Assembly: GCF_038502225.1 (NCBI RefSeq)
Contig: NC_091390.1
Coordinates: forward strand, 9,708,244-9,772,243
Source: Cherax quadricarinatus
Taxonomy: Eukaryota > Arthropoda > Malacostraca > Decapoda > Parastacidae
DNA: 64,000 nucleotides
Direction of reading: 5' to 3'
How positions within the stretch are numbered: the stretch's first letter is position 1; every line of letters starts with the position of its first letter. Shown here piece by piece: positions 1-13,083 of this stretch. The translations under genes were made by a program, and so were the position numbers. The notes beneath the pieces were generated by a model. It was not told the origin of the DNA. It did no database searches and worked only from the letters and a program-made list of their open reading frames with translations.

Positions 1-169
1 AGAAGTCACCTGCCATTCGTCATAGTAGGAGCTGCCAGAGGTCACCAGTTTCAAGTCCTACACCGACTGAAAACACTTCTGGAGCAGAGGCACGATCATT
101 GGCCTTCAGTCCAGATCAAGAGATATTAGAGCCAGCAAATAACCCTCCCTAAATTCCATCTTTATAACG

Positions 170-800
170 ACATTTGTTTTTACAAACATACAGGGTCTAA
201 AGTAGTCAACAAACAACAAAATTCCTTAATCAAGGGACTATTCACAGTTTCAAATGCAATGTTTGCAACATTCACAGAGACCCACATAAAGGGTCATTTT
301 GACAACGCAATATGGATCCCAGGTTATAACCTATTCAGATGCGGCAGACTAAACAGGCAACAAGAGGGTGTTGGTTTGTATGTCACGAGTCGCTCATTTG
401 CTCAGAACTGCTAAACACCTCAAATGATGTAGTTGAAGTTTTGAGGGTAAAGATTGAACACCAAAACCGGATGCAACTTCTGGATGCATCTTCCGGATGC
501 AACTTCCCAGCAATTCCAGGAACAGCTTTTTGAAAACTGACCACTGTCTGGAAAATTTCCCAACTCCTGCCCCAAACATCGTATAACTGAGAGATTTCAA
601 CTTGAGACACCTTAAATGAAGAAAATTCACACACAAGAGCTATTAAATCTCTGCATCGAATTCACCTTAAACCAATAAACATTAGAGTCTCCAAGACTAG
701 AAAATATGCTGGACCTCATCTTCACTAACAATGACGATCTGATACGTAATATAACTGTATCAAAAACAATATACTCATATCACAACATAATGGAGGTCCA
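170..800 (+). pseudogene. LINE endonuclease/exonuclease/phosphatase domain remnant
   Basis: In shifting frames I read the usual landmarks of a LINE apurinic endonuclease: a TETHIKG segment near 278 (the TET(H/W)L catalytic-Glu motif), GYNLFRCGRLNRQQEGVGLY around 325-380 (the GY.LFR.DR..R.GGV.LYV stretch), and LDLIFTNNDDLI around 709-745 (the LDL(I/V)(F/L)TN block near the end of the domain). The domain would nick target DNA to prime reverse transcription. Frameshifts and the stop near 537 break it into pieces, and the expected YRPP stretch is not readable. The start lies near or beyond the window edge. Confidence 0.65.
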
Positions 801-1527
801 AACATCTATGCACAGGGCTCCTGACCAGCAAAATGTGATCAGTCATGAGGGTGTCTTCACAAAATTCAACTTCAGTAACAAGAGCATACAATGGAAACAA
901 GTCAACCATGTCCTAAGTGAAACAAGATGGGAAGATATCCTAAGCAACATGGATCCGAACCTTAGCCTAGAAAAAATAAACTCTGTGTGTCTTAATATCC
1001 GCTCAAGGCACCTTCTATTAAGAAAAATAAAGAGATGATGTAAACTAGAAAAGGAGAGACGCTCCCTATACAGACGAAAGCAAAGAGTCACAGAGCTGCT
1101 GAGAGGGGCCAATATATCTGAAATACGAATGGAAGCACTGGTCGATGAAACTGCAAATATCAAACTTAAGAATCGCAGGAAGAACTAAAAGCCATAAAGG
1201 AAACTGAAAAAAAAAAAAATTTTCTCTTATGTCAAATCTAAGGGAAAAACATCATCCAGTATTGGGCCCCTGCTTAGGCGAGATGGGACATATACAGATG
1301 TTAGCCAAGAAATAAGTGAGATACTAACGTTCCAATTCGAATCAGTGTTCAGCGAGCCGCTACCCAGACTAAGGGGTCGACTATCCAAATGAATTCTTTG
1401 TAAAAGAGCGAGACCAAAAATTTGGTCATCTCAAAAACCTTGGATATTATCCTAACATCACAAGACTCTGAAAAGACAATAAACAACATGCTCATGCACT
1501 CTATCTCAGGCCCAGACTCATAAGTAC

Positions 1528-2414
1528 ATGTTCATCCAGAATTGCAAGAAGCCTCTATCACGTGCCTTCAGCATTCTATGGAGAGGGAACATAGACACAG
1601 GGGTCATCCCAAACACACTAAAAACGACAGACATAGCACCATTCCACAAAGATGGCAATAAAGCAATTGCAAAGAACTACAGACCGATAGCACTAACATC
1701 CCAAATCATAAAAATCTTTGATAGGGTTCTAAGAAGCAAGATCGCCAACTACCAAGTTACGCATCAATTACACAACACAGGGCAACACGGGTTTAGAGCA
1801 GGTAGCTCCTGCCTGTCCCAGATACTGGACCACTATGACAAGGTCCTGGACGCTGTTGAGGATAAACAAAATACAGATATAGTATACACAAACTTTGAAA
1901 AAGCTTTCGACATGTGTGACCATGGTAGATAGCGCACACAAGGGGTGATAAAGGAATAACAAGAAAATATAGTAGATGGATCTATAACTTCCTAGCAAAC
2001 AGAACACAAAGAGTAATAGTAAACAGAGTAAAATCCCAGGCAGCCATAGTGAAAAGCTCTGTTCCACAAGGAACAGTACTCACTCCCATTCCATTTCTCA
2101 TCCTCATTTGTGACGTAGACAGAGATGTAAGCCATAGCTCCGTGTCTTCCTTTGTGGATGACACCCGGATCAACATGGCAGTGACCTCCATCGAAGACAT
2201 TGCGAAACTCCAAGCGGACATCAACCAAATCTTCAAAAAGGCCTCTCAAAACAATATGAAGTTTAACGAGGAGAAATTTCAACTACTCAGATATGGAAAA
2301 CTTGAGGAAATTAAAAATGTATCAGGGTATATGACAAATTCTAGCTGTACAATAGAGCGAGAAAGAGGATCTCGCTTTCAAAGATCACAGCAATGTATCT
2401 ACCTCATCGGCTAG
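1528..2414 (+). pseudogene. LINE reverse transcriptase core, inactive
   Basis: Two open segments cover the RT core. The first (1528-1932) contains KNYRPIALTSQIIKIFDRVL and GQHGFRAGSSCLSQILDH, the fingers and motif-2 region, then motif A as YTNFEKAFD. Motif A normally carries a catalytic Asp (Y.DF.KAFD); here the codon at 1891-1893 is Asn. A TAG at 1930-1932 ends the frame. The second segment (2049-2414) gives SSVPQGTVLTPIPFLI (motif B, canonical VPQG..LGP..F) and FVDD at 2151-2162 (motif C, intact), then NNMKFNEEKFQLL. The stop, the frame change and the motif A substitution together mean a dead polymerase. Confidence 0.8.
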
Positions 2415-2444
2415 GAAAATGATAGGATGGATAATGAGAACCTT

Positions 2445-3008
2445 CAAAACTAGGGATGCCAAGACCATGATAGCACTCTTCAATCGCTTGTACTCTCTAG
2501 GCTGCAATACTGCTGTACACTAACGGCCCCTTTCAAGGCTGGCGACATTGCAGACCTGGAGAGTGTACAAAGAACTTTCACAGTACACATAAGTACGATA
2601 AGGCACCTAAATTACTGGGAAGGGTTGAAGGTCCTTTATCTGTATTCCCTGGAAAACAGGCGAGAGAGATACATGATAATATACACTTGGAAGGTCCTGG
2701 AGAGATTGGCACCAAACCTGCACACGAAAATCACTCCATATGAAAGCAAAAGACTCGGCAGGAGATGCTACATATCCCCAGTGAAAAGCAGGGGTGCCAC
2801 GAGTATTTTGAGAGAAAACAAAATAAGTGTTCGGGGCCCAAGACTGTTCATCTGCCTCCCAGCATACATTAGGGGGATTACCAATAGATCCCTGGCTGTC
2901 TTCAAGAAGGCACTGGACAGGCACCTAAAGTCAGTACCTGACCAACTGGGCTATGGTTCGTACGTCAGTTTGTGTGTGGCTAGCAGTAACAGTCTCAGTA
3001 GTAGTAAC
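2445..3008 (+). pseudogene. LINE C-terminal (thumb and post-RT) region
   Basis: Translation around 2625-3008 gives ENRRERY, LERLAPNL, KSRGATSIL, GPRLFICLP and FKKALDRHLKSVPDQLG. These match the conserved post-RT segment of CR1/jockey-type LINEs (RR.R......L.GL.PN ... LP..(I/L)R.......FK..LD..L...PD.P). It follows the RT core in the right order, with more frame breaks between 2414 and 2600. The exact role of this region is not established; it is a good family marker. Confidence 0.75.
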
Positions 3009-3067
3009 GTAGTAACCAGTTACCAGTAATCTCAGTAGTAGTAACGTAGTAACCAGTTACCAGTAAC
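2994..3067. repeat. 37-bp tandem duplication after the LINE ORF
   Basis: A 37-bp segment at 2994-3030, beginning CTCAGTAGTAGTAACGTAG, is repeated immediately at 3031-3067 with one terminal change. It lies just past the conserved PDQLG end of the LINE protein and may be the start of a minisatellite in the LINE 3' region. Confidence 0.85.
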
Positions 3068-3397
3068 CAGTGTCCGTTGACTCACGACCAACCGTCTTGA
3101 GTCACGTCTTTCATATTGTGCTGAGTTGACACTATTTCAAAACACCCACTGCGGGGTACTGGCCAGCCGCCTAGTCAGTGTTACGAGTGGAAGCAAGGAG
3201 ATAGGTACGGCTGCGGGCTCTGTCCACATATCAGTAATTATACGTATAACAGCCTACGTGAGTATTTCTACCCTAATCCACGTATCGAACTCCCACATGA
3301 TAACAGCCTGGTTGATCAGACCCTGATCCACCATGAGGCCTGGTCTCAGACCGAGCCGCGGGGACGTTGACCCCCGAAACCCTCTCCAGGTAAACTC

Positions 3398-3398
<1 letters not shown>
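3068..3398 (+). other. LINE 3' untranslated tail
   Basis: No protein similarity is visible. The stretch at 3303-3398 (CCTGGTTGATCAGACCCTGA onward, ending CTCTCCAGGTAAACTCCAGG) I recognise from memory as a very common interspersed sequence in decapod genomic DNA, usually at LINE 3' ends. That recognition is unverified. The tail stops where the reversed PLE begins. Confidence 0.5.
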
Positions 3399-4450
<1,052 letters not shown>

Positions 4451-4765
4451 ATAATTTAAACCTCATTCTTTCTTAACGCAGCTCTTAGTGAGTACCACAG
4501 CTCCTGAAGATGTCGACTTCGGTGACAGCTGCGTAGACCAGAGCTGTCATCCAGGCTAAGTGCTGTCTACAGCTCACATTATCTTACACATTATCTTTCC
4601 CTTGAACTTGTTTATTATTTGGTTTATTTAAAAATAATTTCAACATTAGTAAAATTTGAAGTAAGTGAAGAAAATAATACAAAATACCTAGTGTCAATTT
4701 TTATTTGTTATTCTTTATTATTAAATAATAGGAATTACAGTTGAAAATCTGGATCAGTAATTTGA
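4451..4765. other. Unassigned AT-rich spacer
   Basis: I see no coding signal. A short GC-richer patch at about 4487-4560 contains the palindromic GAAGATGTCGACTTC and may be the tail of another element. The rest is AT-rich and featureless. Confidence 0.4.
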
Positions 4766-4906
4766 TGTGTAAGTAAATAAGTTTATTGAGGTATACATAA
4801 ATACAGTTACATAGATTATCATACATAGCAGTATATGTGTAGAGAACCTGGGACAACCTTAAAGGTCAGACAACGTGACTATTTCCATTGTGGGTCCTTG
4901 TAGACG
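4766..4906. mobile_element. Interspersed repeat tail, probable SINE or LINE 3' end
   Basis: The segment running from AAGTTTATTGAGGTATACAT through TACATAGATTATCATACATA to about 4906 I recognise from memory as part of a high-copy decapod interspersed repeat. No ORF and no internal promoter are visible. The assignment is from memory and unverified. Confidence 0.4.
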
Positions 4907-4946
4907 TGACTGACCTTGAATCATGTATTTACTGCATGACTGGTAC

Positions 4947-7900
4947 AGATGACCTCAGGGGAGCTGCTAGGCACGCATCTGTAAGTAACCTTGGGCAGAT
5001 GACCTCAGGGGAGCTGCTAGGCACGCATCTGTAAGTAACCTTGGGCAGATGACCTCAGGGAAGCTGCTAGGCACGCATCTGTAAGCAACCTTGGGCAGAT
5101 GACCTCAGGGAAGCTGCTAGGCACGCATCTGTAAGTAACCTTGGGCAGATGACCTCAGGGGAGCTGCTAGGTACTCATCTGTAAGTAACCTTGGGCAGAT
5201 GACCTCAGAGGAGCTGCTAGGCACGCATCTGTAAGTAACCTTGGGCAGATGACCTCAGGGGAGCTGCTAGGTACTCATCTGTAAGTAACCTTGGGCAGAT
5301 GACCTCAGAGGAGCTGCTAGGCACGCATCTGTAAGTAACCTTGGGCAGATGACCTCAGGGGAGCTGCTAGGCAGGCATCTGTAAGTAACCTTGGGCAGAT
5401 GACCTCAGGGGAGTTGCTAGGCACGCATCTGTAAGTAACCTTGGGTAGATAACCTCAGGGGAGCTGCTAGGCACGCATCTGTAAGTAACCTTGGGCAGAT
5501 GACCTCAGGGGAGCTGCTAGGCACGCATCTGTAAGTAACCTTGGGCAGATGACCTCAGGGGAGCTGCTAGGCACGCATCTGTAAGTAACCTTGGGCAGAT
5601 GACCTCAGGGGAGCTGCTAGGCACGCATCTGTGAGCAACCTTGGGCAGATGACCTCAGGGGAGCTGCTAGGCATGCATCTGTAAGAAACCTTGGGCAGAT
5701 GACCTCAGGGGAGCTGCTAGGCACGCATCTGTAAGTAACCTTGGGCAGATGACCTCAGGGGAGCTGCTAGGCATGCATCTGTAAGCAACCTTGGGCAGAT
5801 GACCTCAGGGGAGCTGCTAGGCATGCATCTGTAAGCAACCTTGGGCAGATGACCTCAGGGGAGCTGCTAGGCACGCATCTGTAAGTAACCTTGGGCAGAT
5901 GACCTCAGGGGAGCTGCTAGGCACGCATCTGTAAGTAACCTTGGGCAGATAACCTCAGGGGAGCTGCTAGGCACGCATCTGTAAGCAACCTTGGGCAGAT
6001 AACCTCAGGGGAGCTGCTAGGCATGCATCTGTAAGCAACCTTGGGCAGATGACCTCATGGGAGCTGCTAGGCACGCATCTGTAAGTAACCTTGGGCAGAT
6101 GACCTCAGGGGAGCTGCTAGGCACGCATCTGTAAGTAACCTTGGGCAGATGACCTCAGGGGAGCTGCTAGGCACGCATCTGTAAGTAACCTTGGGCAGAT
6201 GACCTCAGGGGAGCTGCTAGGCACGCATCTGTAAGTAACCTTGGGCAGATAACCTCAGGGGAGCTGCTAGGCACGCATCTGTAAGTAACCTTGGGCAGAT
6301 GACCTCAGGGGAGCTTCTAGGCACGCATCTGTAAGTAACCTTGGGCAGATAACCTCACGGGAGCTGCTAGGCACGCATCTGTAAGTAACCTTGGGCAGAT
6401 GACCTCAGGGGAGCTGCTAGGCACGCATCTGTAAGTAACCTTGGGCAGATAACCTCAGGGGAGCTGCTAGGCACGCATCTGTAAGTAACCTTGTGCAGAT
6501 GACCTCAGGGGAGCTGCTAGGCACGCATCTGTAATTAACCTTGGGCAGATGACCTCAGGGGAGCTGCTAGGCATGCATCTGTAAGCAACCTTGGGCAGAT
6601 GACCTCAGGGGAGCTGCTAGACACGCATCTGTAAGTAACCTTGGGCAGATAACCTCAGGGGAGCTGCTAGGCACGCATCTGTAAGTAACCTTGGGCAGAT
6701 GACCTCAGGGGAGCTGCTAGGCACGCATCTGTAAGTAACCTTGGGCAAATAACCTCAGGGGAGCTGCTAGGCACGCATCTGTAAGTAACCTTGGGCAGAT
6801 GACATCAGGGGAGCTGCTAGGCACGCATCTGTAAGTAACCTTGGGCAGATGACCTCAGGGGAGCTGCTAGGCATGCATCTGTAAGTAACCTTGGGCAGAT
6901 AACCTCAGGAGAGCTGCTAGGCACGCATCTGTAAGTAACCTTGGGCAGATAACCTCAGGGGAGCTGCAAGGCACGCATCTGTAAGTAACCTTGGGCAGAT
7001 GACCTCAGGGGAGCTGCTAGGCACGCATCTGTAAGTAACCTTGGGCAGATAACCTCAGGGGAGCTGCAAGGCACGCATCTGTAAGTAACCTTGGGCAGAT
7101 GACCTCAGGGGAGCAGCTAGGCACGCATCTGTAAGTAACCTTGGGCAGATAACCTCAGGGGAGCTGCTAGGCACGCATCTGTAAGTAACCTTGGGCAGAT
7201 AACCTCATGGGAGCTGCTAGGCTCGCATCTGTAAGTAACCTTGGGCAGATGACCTCAGGGGAGCTGCTAGGCACGCATCTGTAAGTAACCTTGGGCAGAT
7301 AACCTCAGGGGAGCTGCTAGGCACGCATCTGTAAGTAACCTTGGGCAGATGACCTCAGGGGAGCTGCTAGGCATGCATCTGTAAGTAACCTTGGGCAGAA
7401 AACCTCAGGGGAGCTGCTAGGCACGCATCTGTAAGTAACCTTGGGCAGATGACCTCAGGGGAGCTGCTAGGCACGCATCTGTAAGTAACCTTGGGCAGAT
7501 AACCTCAGGGGAGCTGCTAGGCACGCATCTGTAAGTAACCTTGGGCAGATGACCTCAGGGGAGCTGCTAGGCACGCATCTGTAAGTAACCTTGGGCAGAT
7601 AACCTCAGGGGAGCTGCTAGGCACACATTTGTAAGTAACCTTGGGCAGATGACCTCAGGGGAGCTGCTAGGCATGCATCTGTAAGTAACCTTGGGCAGAT
7701 AACCTCAGGGGAGCTGCTAGGCACGCATCTGTAAGTAACCTTGGGCAGATGACCTCAGGGGAGCTGCTAGGCACGCATCTGTAAGTAACCTTGGGCAGAT
7801 GACCTCAGGGGAGCTGCTAGGCACGCATCTGTAAGTAGCCTTGGGCAGATGACCTCAGGGGAGCTGCTAGGCACGCATCTGTAAGTAACCTTGTGCAGAT

Positions 7901-9262
7901 GACCTCAGGGGAGCTGCTAGGCATGCATCTGTAAGTACCCTTGGGCAGATGACCTCAGGGGAGCTGCTAGGCACGCATCTGTAAGTAACCTTGGGCAGAT
8001 GACCTCAGGGGAGCTGCTAGGCACGCATCTGTAAGTAACCTTGGGCAGATGACCTCAGGGGAGCTGCTAGGCACTCATCTGTAAGTACCCTTGGGCAGAT
8101 AACCTCAGGGGAGCTGCTAGGCACGCATCTGTAAGTAACCTTGGGCAGATGACCTCAGGGGAGCTGCTAGGCACGTATCTGTAAGTAACCTTGGGCAGAT
8201 GACCTCGGGGGAGCTGCTAGGCACGCATCTGTAAGTAACCTTGGGCAGATGACCTCAGGGGAGCTGCTAGGCACGCATCTGTAAGTAACCTTGGGCAGAT
8301 AACCTCAGAGGAGCTGCTAGGCACGCATCTGTAAGTAACCTTGGGCAGATAACCTCAGGGGAGCTGCTAGGCACGCATCTGTAAGTAACCTTGGGCAGAT
8401 AACCTCAGGGGAGCTGCTAGGCACGCATCTGTAAGTAACCTTGGGCAGATAACCTCAGGGGAGCTGCTAGGCACGCATCTGTAAGTAACCTTGGGCAGAT
8501 AACCTCAGGGGAGCTAATAGGCACGCATCTGTAAGTAACCTTGGGCAGATGACCTCAGGGGAGCTGCTAGGCACGCATCTGTAAGTAACCTTGGGCAGAT
8601 AACCTCAGGGGAGCTGCTAGGCACGCATCTGTAAGTAACCTTGGGCAGATAACCTCAGGGGAGCTGCTAGGCACGTATCTGTAAGTAACCTTGGGCAGAT
8701 AACCTCAGGGGAGCTAATAGGCACGCATCTGTAAGTAACCTTGGGCAGATAACCTCAGGGGAGCTGCTAGGCACGCATCTGTAAGTAACCTTGGGCAGAT
8801 AACCTCAGGGGAGCTGCTAGGCACGTATCTTTAAGTAACCTTGGGCAGATAACCTCAGGGGAGCTAATAGGCACGCATCTGTAAGTATGTAAGTAACCTT
8901 GGGCAGATAACCTCAGGGGAGCTGCTAGGCACGCATCTGTAAGTAACCTTGGGCAGATAATCTCAGGGGAGCTGCTAGGCACGCATCTGTAAGTAACCTT
9001 GGTCAGATAACCTCAGGGGAGCTGCTAGGCACGCATCTGTAAGTAACCTTGGGCAGATGACCTCAGGGGAGCTGCTAGGCACGCATCTGTAAGTAACCTT
9101 GGGCAGATAACCTCAGGGGAGCTGCTAGGCACGCATCTGTAAGTAACCTTTGGCAGATAACCTCAGGGGAGCTGCTAGGCATGCATCTGTAAGTAACCTT
9201 TGGCAGATAACCTCAGGGGAGCTGCTAGGCACGCATCTGTAAGTAACCTTTGGCAGATAACA
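4947..9262. repeat. 50-bp minisatellite, about 86 copies
   Basis: Units keep a strict 50-bp register from the first CAGATGACCTCAGGGGAGCT to about 9262. The only length change seen is an extra 8 bp (GTAAGTAT) near 8881. Most units are identical at nearly all positions. The main variable site is GACCTC versus AACCTC: nearly all G up to about 6250, alternating G and A from about 6250 to 7750, and mostly A after about 8300. Each unit carries CTGTAAGTAACC, which includes a GTAAGT 5' splice-site hexamer. No real gene is present; short minus-strand frames across the units are by-products. Confidence 0.97.
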
Positions 9263-9357
9263 GGCGCATATCAGCTGGTAACTCACCATGACAGTCATGC
9301 ATTTCATCGAGCAAGAGATATTATATTGAACTGCTATCATTTTTCATCGGACGAGTC
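9263..9357. other. Spacer between two minisatellites
   Basis: About 95 bp of apparently single-copy sequence with no recognisable feature. A 72-codon plus-strand frame that crosses it from 9200 is made mostly of minisatellite units and is not supported. Confidence 0.5.
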
Positions 9358-9930
9358 ACTATTTAGTACCTGCATATGTCAAGACTGTTTAGTACCTGAA
9401 TATGTCAAGACTGTTTAGTACCTGCATATGTCAAGACTGTTTAGTACCTGCATATGTCAAGACTATTTAGTACCTGCATATGTCAAGACTGTTTAGTACC
9501 TGCATATGTCAAGACTGTTTAGTACCTGAATATGTCAAGACTGTTTAGTACCTGCATATGTCAAGACTGTTTAGTACCTGCATATGTCAAGACTATTTAG
9601 TACCTGCATATGTCAAGACTGTTTAGTACCTGCATATGTCAAGACTGTTTAGTACCTGCATGTGTCATGACTGTTTAGTACCTGCATATGTCATGACTGT
9701 TTAGTACCTGCATATGTCATGACTGTTTAGTACCTGCATATGTCATGACTGTTTAGTACCTGCATATGTCAAGACTGTTTAGTACCTGCATATGTCATGA
9801 CTGTTTAGTACCTGCATATGTCAAGACTGTTTAGTACCTGCATATGTCAAGACTGTTTAGTACCTGCATATGTCAAGACTATTAACATGCATATGTCATG
9901 ACTATTTAACACATGCATATGTCATGACTA
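9358..9930. repeat. 26-bp minisatellite, about 22 copies
   Basis: The unit has the form GTTTAGTACCTGCATATGTC plus AAGACT. The variants CTGAATATG (9397 and 9527) and ACTATTTAG (about 9463 and 9593) each recur 130 bp apart, so the left part contains a duplicated five-unit block. In units after about 9661 AAGACT becomes ATGACT, and the last units near 9880-9930 degrade to ATTAACATGC. Confidence 0.95.
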
Positions 9931-10195
9931 TTAAGCCCCACTTGCCGAATAGGTCAAACTCCTTTAAAAATTGGACTATTCCTTAAAAAATTACAAATTT
10001 AAAAAAAAAATTAGGAATAACGTAAAAAAATTATTTTTAGATCAATCCGTCACGTAACTCAACCTTGAGTAATTTTTTAGCTAAATTCTGATCTATATAT
10101 CATTACTCTGTATAAATTTATTTAATATTAAAATCAAGGATATATATTTTTTCGTAATCTTCACACTGAATGTTACACTTAATAACAATAAAAAT

Positions 10196-11788
10196 TTGCG
10201 CCTTACTAAAGCAGACAAAATAAATGCAATAGTAATTATGAAAGAAAATGATTACCAAGTAAAAATTAATAATTTCTTAGATGATACTGAAACCTATTCT
10301 AAACTTAGGAAAAATCCCCTAGAAACCGTTAACAGCAATTTCAATAAAACAATAAAACTTCTACTGAAAGGCAAAGATGAATTAATCAAACAATTTGCTT
10401 CCACTAATCCATCTTTACCTTACATGTATGGACTAATAAAAACACACAAACCAGGGAATCCAGTCAGACCAATTATTAGCTCCATAGGGTCAGTTTCATA
10501 TAAATTATCCAAATGGCTTGTTGATATTTTGAGCCCTATTGTTGGCAAAATTTCTAATTTTAATGTTAAAAACAACATAGACTTGGTTGATAAATTAAGC
10601 TCCTTGACTGACTTAAATGATTTTAACATGGTTAGTTTTGATGTTACTTCCTTGTTTACGAAAGTTCCTGTTGATGATTTATTAAGTTTCTTATCTGAAG
10701 AACTCGTTAACTATGATTTACCATTGCCAGTTCCTACTATCATTAAACTTATTAAACTTTGCATCGTTGATGCAAAATTTGTATTTAATGATAAGTTTTA
10801 CACTCAGAAGTTTGGTATGGCAATGGGAAACCCTCTTTCACCTGTTCTTAGTAACCTATACATGGAATTTTTTGAAACAAGGTTACTTAACACAATCCTC
10901 CCTAATAGAGCTAAATGGTTCAGATATGTTGATGATATTTTGTGTCTTATGCCCAAAAATGTAGATATACACCATTTCCTTGGAAAATTAAATAGCTTAG
11001 CCCATTCTATAAACTTTACTGTTGAGTTTGAAGAAAATAACTCATTGCCTTTTCTAGATGTTTTAATTATTAAGGGTAATAATGAATTCAAATTTAAAAT
11101 TTACAGAAAACCTACAGATAACTGTTCCTATGTCCACTATTATTCCTCGCATCAAGATAGAGTCAAACTGTCTGTTTTCTCATCAATGTTTCTGAGAGCT
11201 TTACGAATTTGTAGTCCTGAGTTCATAGATGAGGAAATATCCAAAATTTATGAAATAGGTAATGATTTAAAATACCCAAGAAATGTAATTGATAAATCTT
11301 TCAAAGTTACTAGAAATACTTTTTACAATCCAAAAATGGACAACCAGCCTTATTCAACTAAAAATATGTTGGTTCTCCCTTACCATGAAAACTTGGTTGA
11401 TATGCCTTCTCTTCTTAAGACTTTTAATATTAAAGTTGTATTAAAAAATCTTGATACAGTAAAAAAGCTTTTGATAAAGAATTCCCCCCAAAATGCTGAT
11501 GGATGTGTCTATAAGATTCCTTGTAAAATTTGCGATAAAGTTTATTACGGTCAAACTGGTAAAAATCTCGAACTAAGATTAAAACTACATAAATATAGCA
11601 TTAGAACTGGACAAGATTCCAATGCTCTATTTATTCATGTAAGAGATTTTAACCATCCAATTGATTTTCAAAAAGTTGAGAAAGTAGTATCAAGCAAGTC
11701 CATGGTCGACAGGAATATAATTGAATCTTGTTTCATAAAAAGCAGTTTTGACAATAATATGAATATTTCCTTTGGTTTATATAATTAG
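10196..11788 (+). CDS. PLE1 reverse transcriptase plus GIY-YIG endonuclease, intact frame of about 530 codons
   Basis: The product would copy element RNA into DNA and cut target DNA. Numbering from the TTG at 10196: KADKINAIVIM near residue 5 (the PLE DKG motif with Gly changed to Ile), MYGLIKTHKPG at 77, RT motif A FDVTSLFTKVP with Asp at 149, motif B GMAMGNPLSPVLSNLYMEFF near 208-227, and motif C RYVDDI at 243-248 with both catalytic Asp present. Then come SLPFLDVLI, a linker, and a GIY-YIG domain from 436 (GCVYKIPCKICDKVYYGQT, YYG at 450-452, a CxxC pair inside) to IIESC. The frame is uninterrupted for 1.6 kb, but no ATG is seen at the expected start; the frame continues upstream to 10085. 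This is the only element here with all visible catalytic motifs intact. Confidence 0.85.
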   Translation: MRLTKADKINAIVIMKENDYQVKINNFLDDTETYSKLRKNPLETVNSNFNKTIKLLLKGKDELIKQFASTNPSLPYMYGLIKTHKPGNPVRPIISSIGSVSYKLSKWLVDILSPIVGKISNFNVKNNIDLVDKLSSLTDLNDFNMVSFDVTSLFTKVPVDDLLSFLSEELVNYDLPLPVPTIIKLIKLCIVDAKFVFNDKFYTQKFGMAMGNPLSPVLSNLYMEFFETRLLNTILPNRAKWFRYVDDILCLMPKNVDIHHFLGKLNSLAHSINFTVEFEENNSLPFLDVLIIKGNNEFKFKIYRKPTDNCSYVHYYSSHQDRVKLSVFSSMFLRALRICSPEFIDEEISKIYEIGNDLKYPRNVIDKSFKVTRNTFYNPKMDNQPYSTKNMLVLPYHENLVDMPSLLKTFNIKVVLKNLDTVKKLLIKNSPQNADGCVYKIPCKICDKVYYGQTGKNLELRLKLHKYSIRTGQDSNALFIHVRDFNHPIDFQKVEKVVSSKSMVDRNIIESCFIKSSFDNNMNISFGLYN

Positions 11789-12409
<621 letters not shown>

Positions 12410-12479
12410 ATCCGTTGATGGTTTACTTTCTGTTTTATATATTATTCCATGTACTGAAATGTTTTAAATAAAAAATATA

Positions 12480-13083
12480 TAAAAAAAATACTACGGTATT
12501 GTGCATTGTGGCCTTAATAATTTCCTCCCATAGTAGTCTCCCTTGGTCCCTATCTAAGTTTGGGGGGACGGTACATCACACCTAAAATCAATTTTTCATG
12601 CCCTTCTGAAAATTCTATCCAAACAGACTCTGTATGTGTTTCTTCAGACTTAATACCCGTTTTTATGCAACAGTTCAAGCGATCTCGGACATACAATGCC
12701 ACCCCACCCCCCTTCCCGATACTTCCATCAACTTGGAACAATTTAAAACCCTGAATGTGACATTCCGCAGGCATGTCTCGACTTTTTGAATTAAACCACG
12801 TCTCAGTTATGGCAAATACATCAATGTTACCTGCACTAGCAACTAGTCTCAACTCGTCCATCTTATTCCTAGTACTACGGCTATTAGCATAATGTATATT
12901 GAAAGACTCTCCTTTCTCTTTACCCTTCCTGCTCATTTCCGTTTTTCCACTATACCTATTACTGTCCTTGTCACCTATTGTCACTGGCTTTCTAATATCC
13001 AACTTATTCTGCCTATTATTAGTTCCCGTAGAACTCATAACGTTACTGCACTGGTACTTCACTGTATTCCCGCCAAAACCCAT
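12480..13083 (-). pseudogene. LINE endonuclease N-terminal half, copy A
   Basis: The minus strand reads SRSTRNKMDELR (cf. N.RSLRNK.DEL, the first catalytic region), DVFAITETWFNS (catalytic Glu of TETW), IQGFKLFQVDGSIGKGGGVA, ALYVRDRL, then LGVMYRPP. This is the first half of a CR1/jockey-type apurinic endonuclease; the second half with the SDH motif is absent, and the fragment runs out just before (TA)n. A run of six G near 12562-12567, against five in copy B, shifts the frame right after YRPP. An extra AT-rich segment of about 33-36 bp at about 12462-12497 is absent from copy B. Upstream the frame holds through MSRKGKEKGESFNIHYANS to 13083. Confidence 0.85.

Noticed and set aside
8767..9418. 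71- and 72-codon frames in the 50-bp and 26-bp arrays
   Set aside because: They consist of array units plus short spacer, with no independent coding signal.
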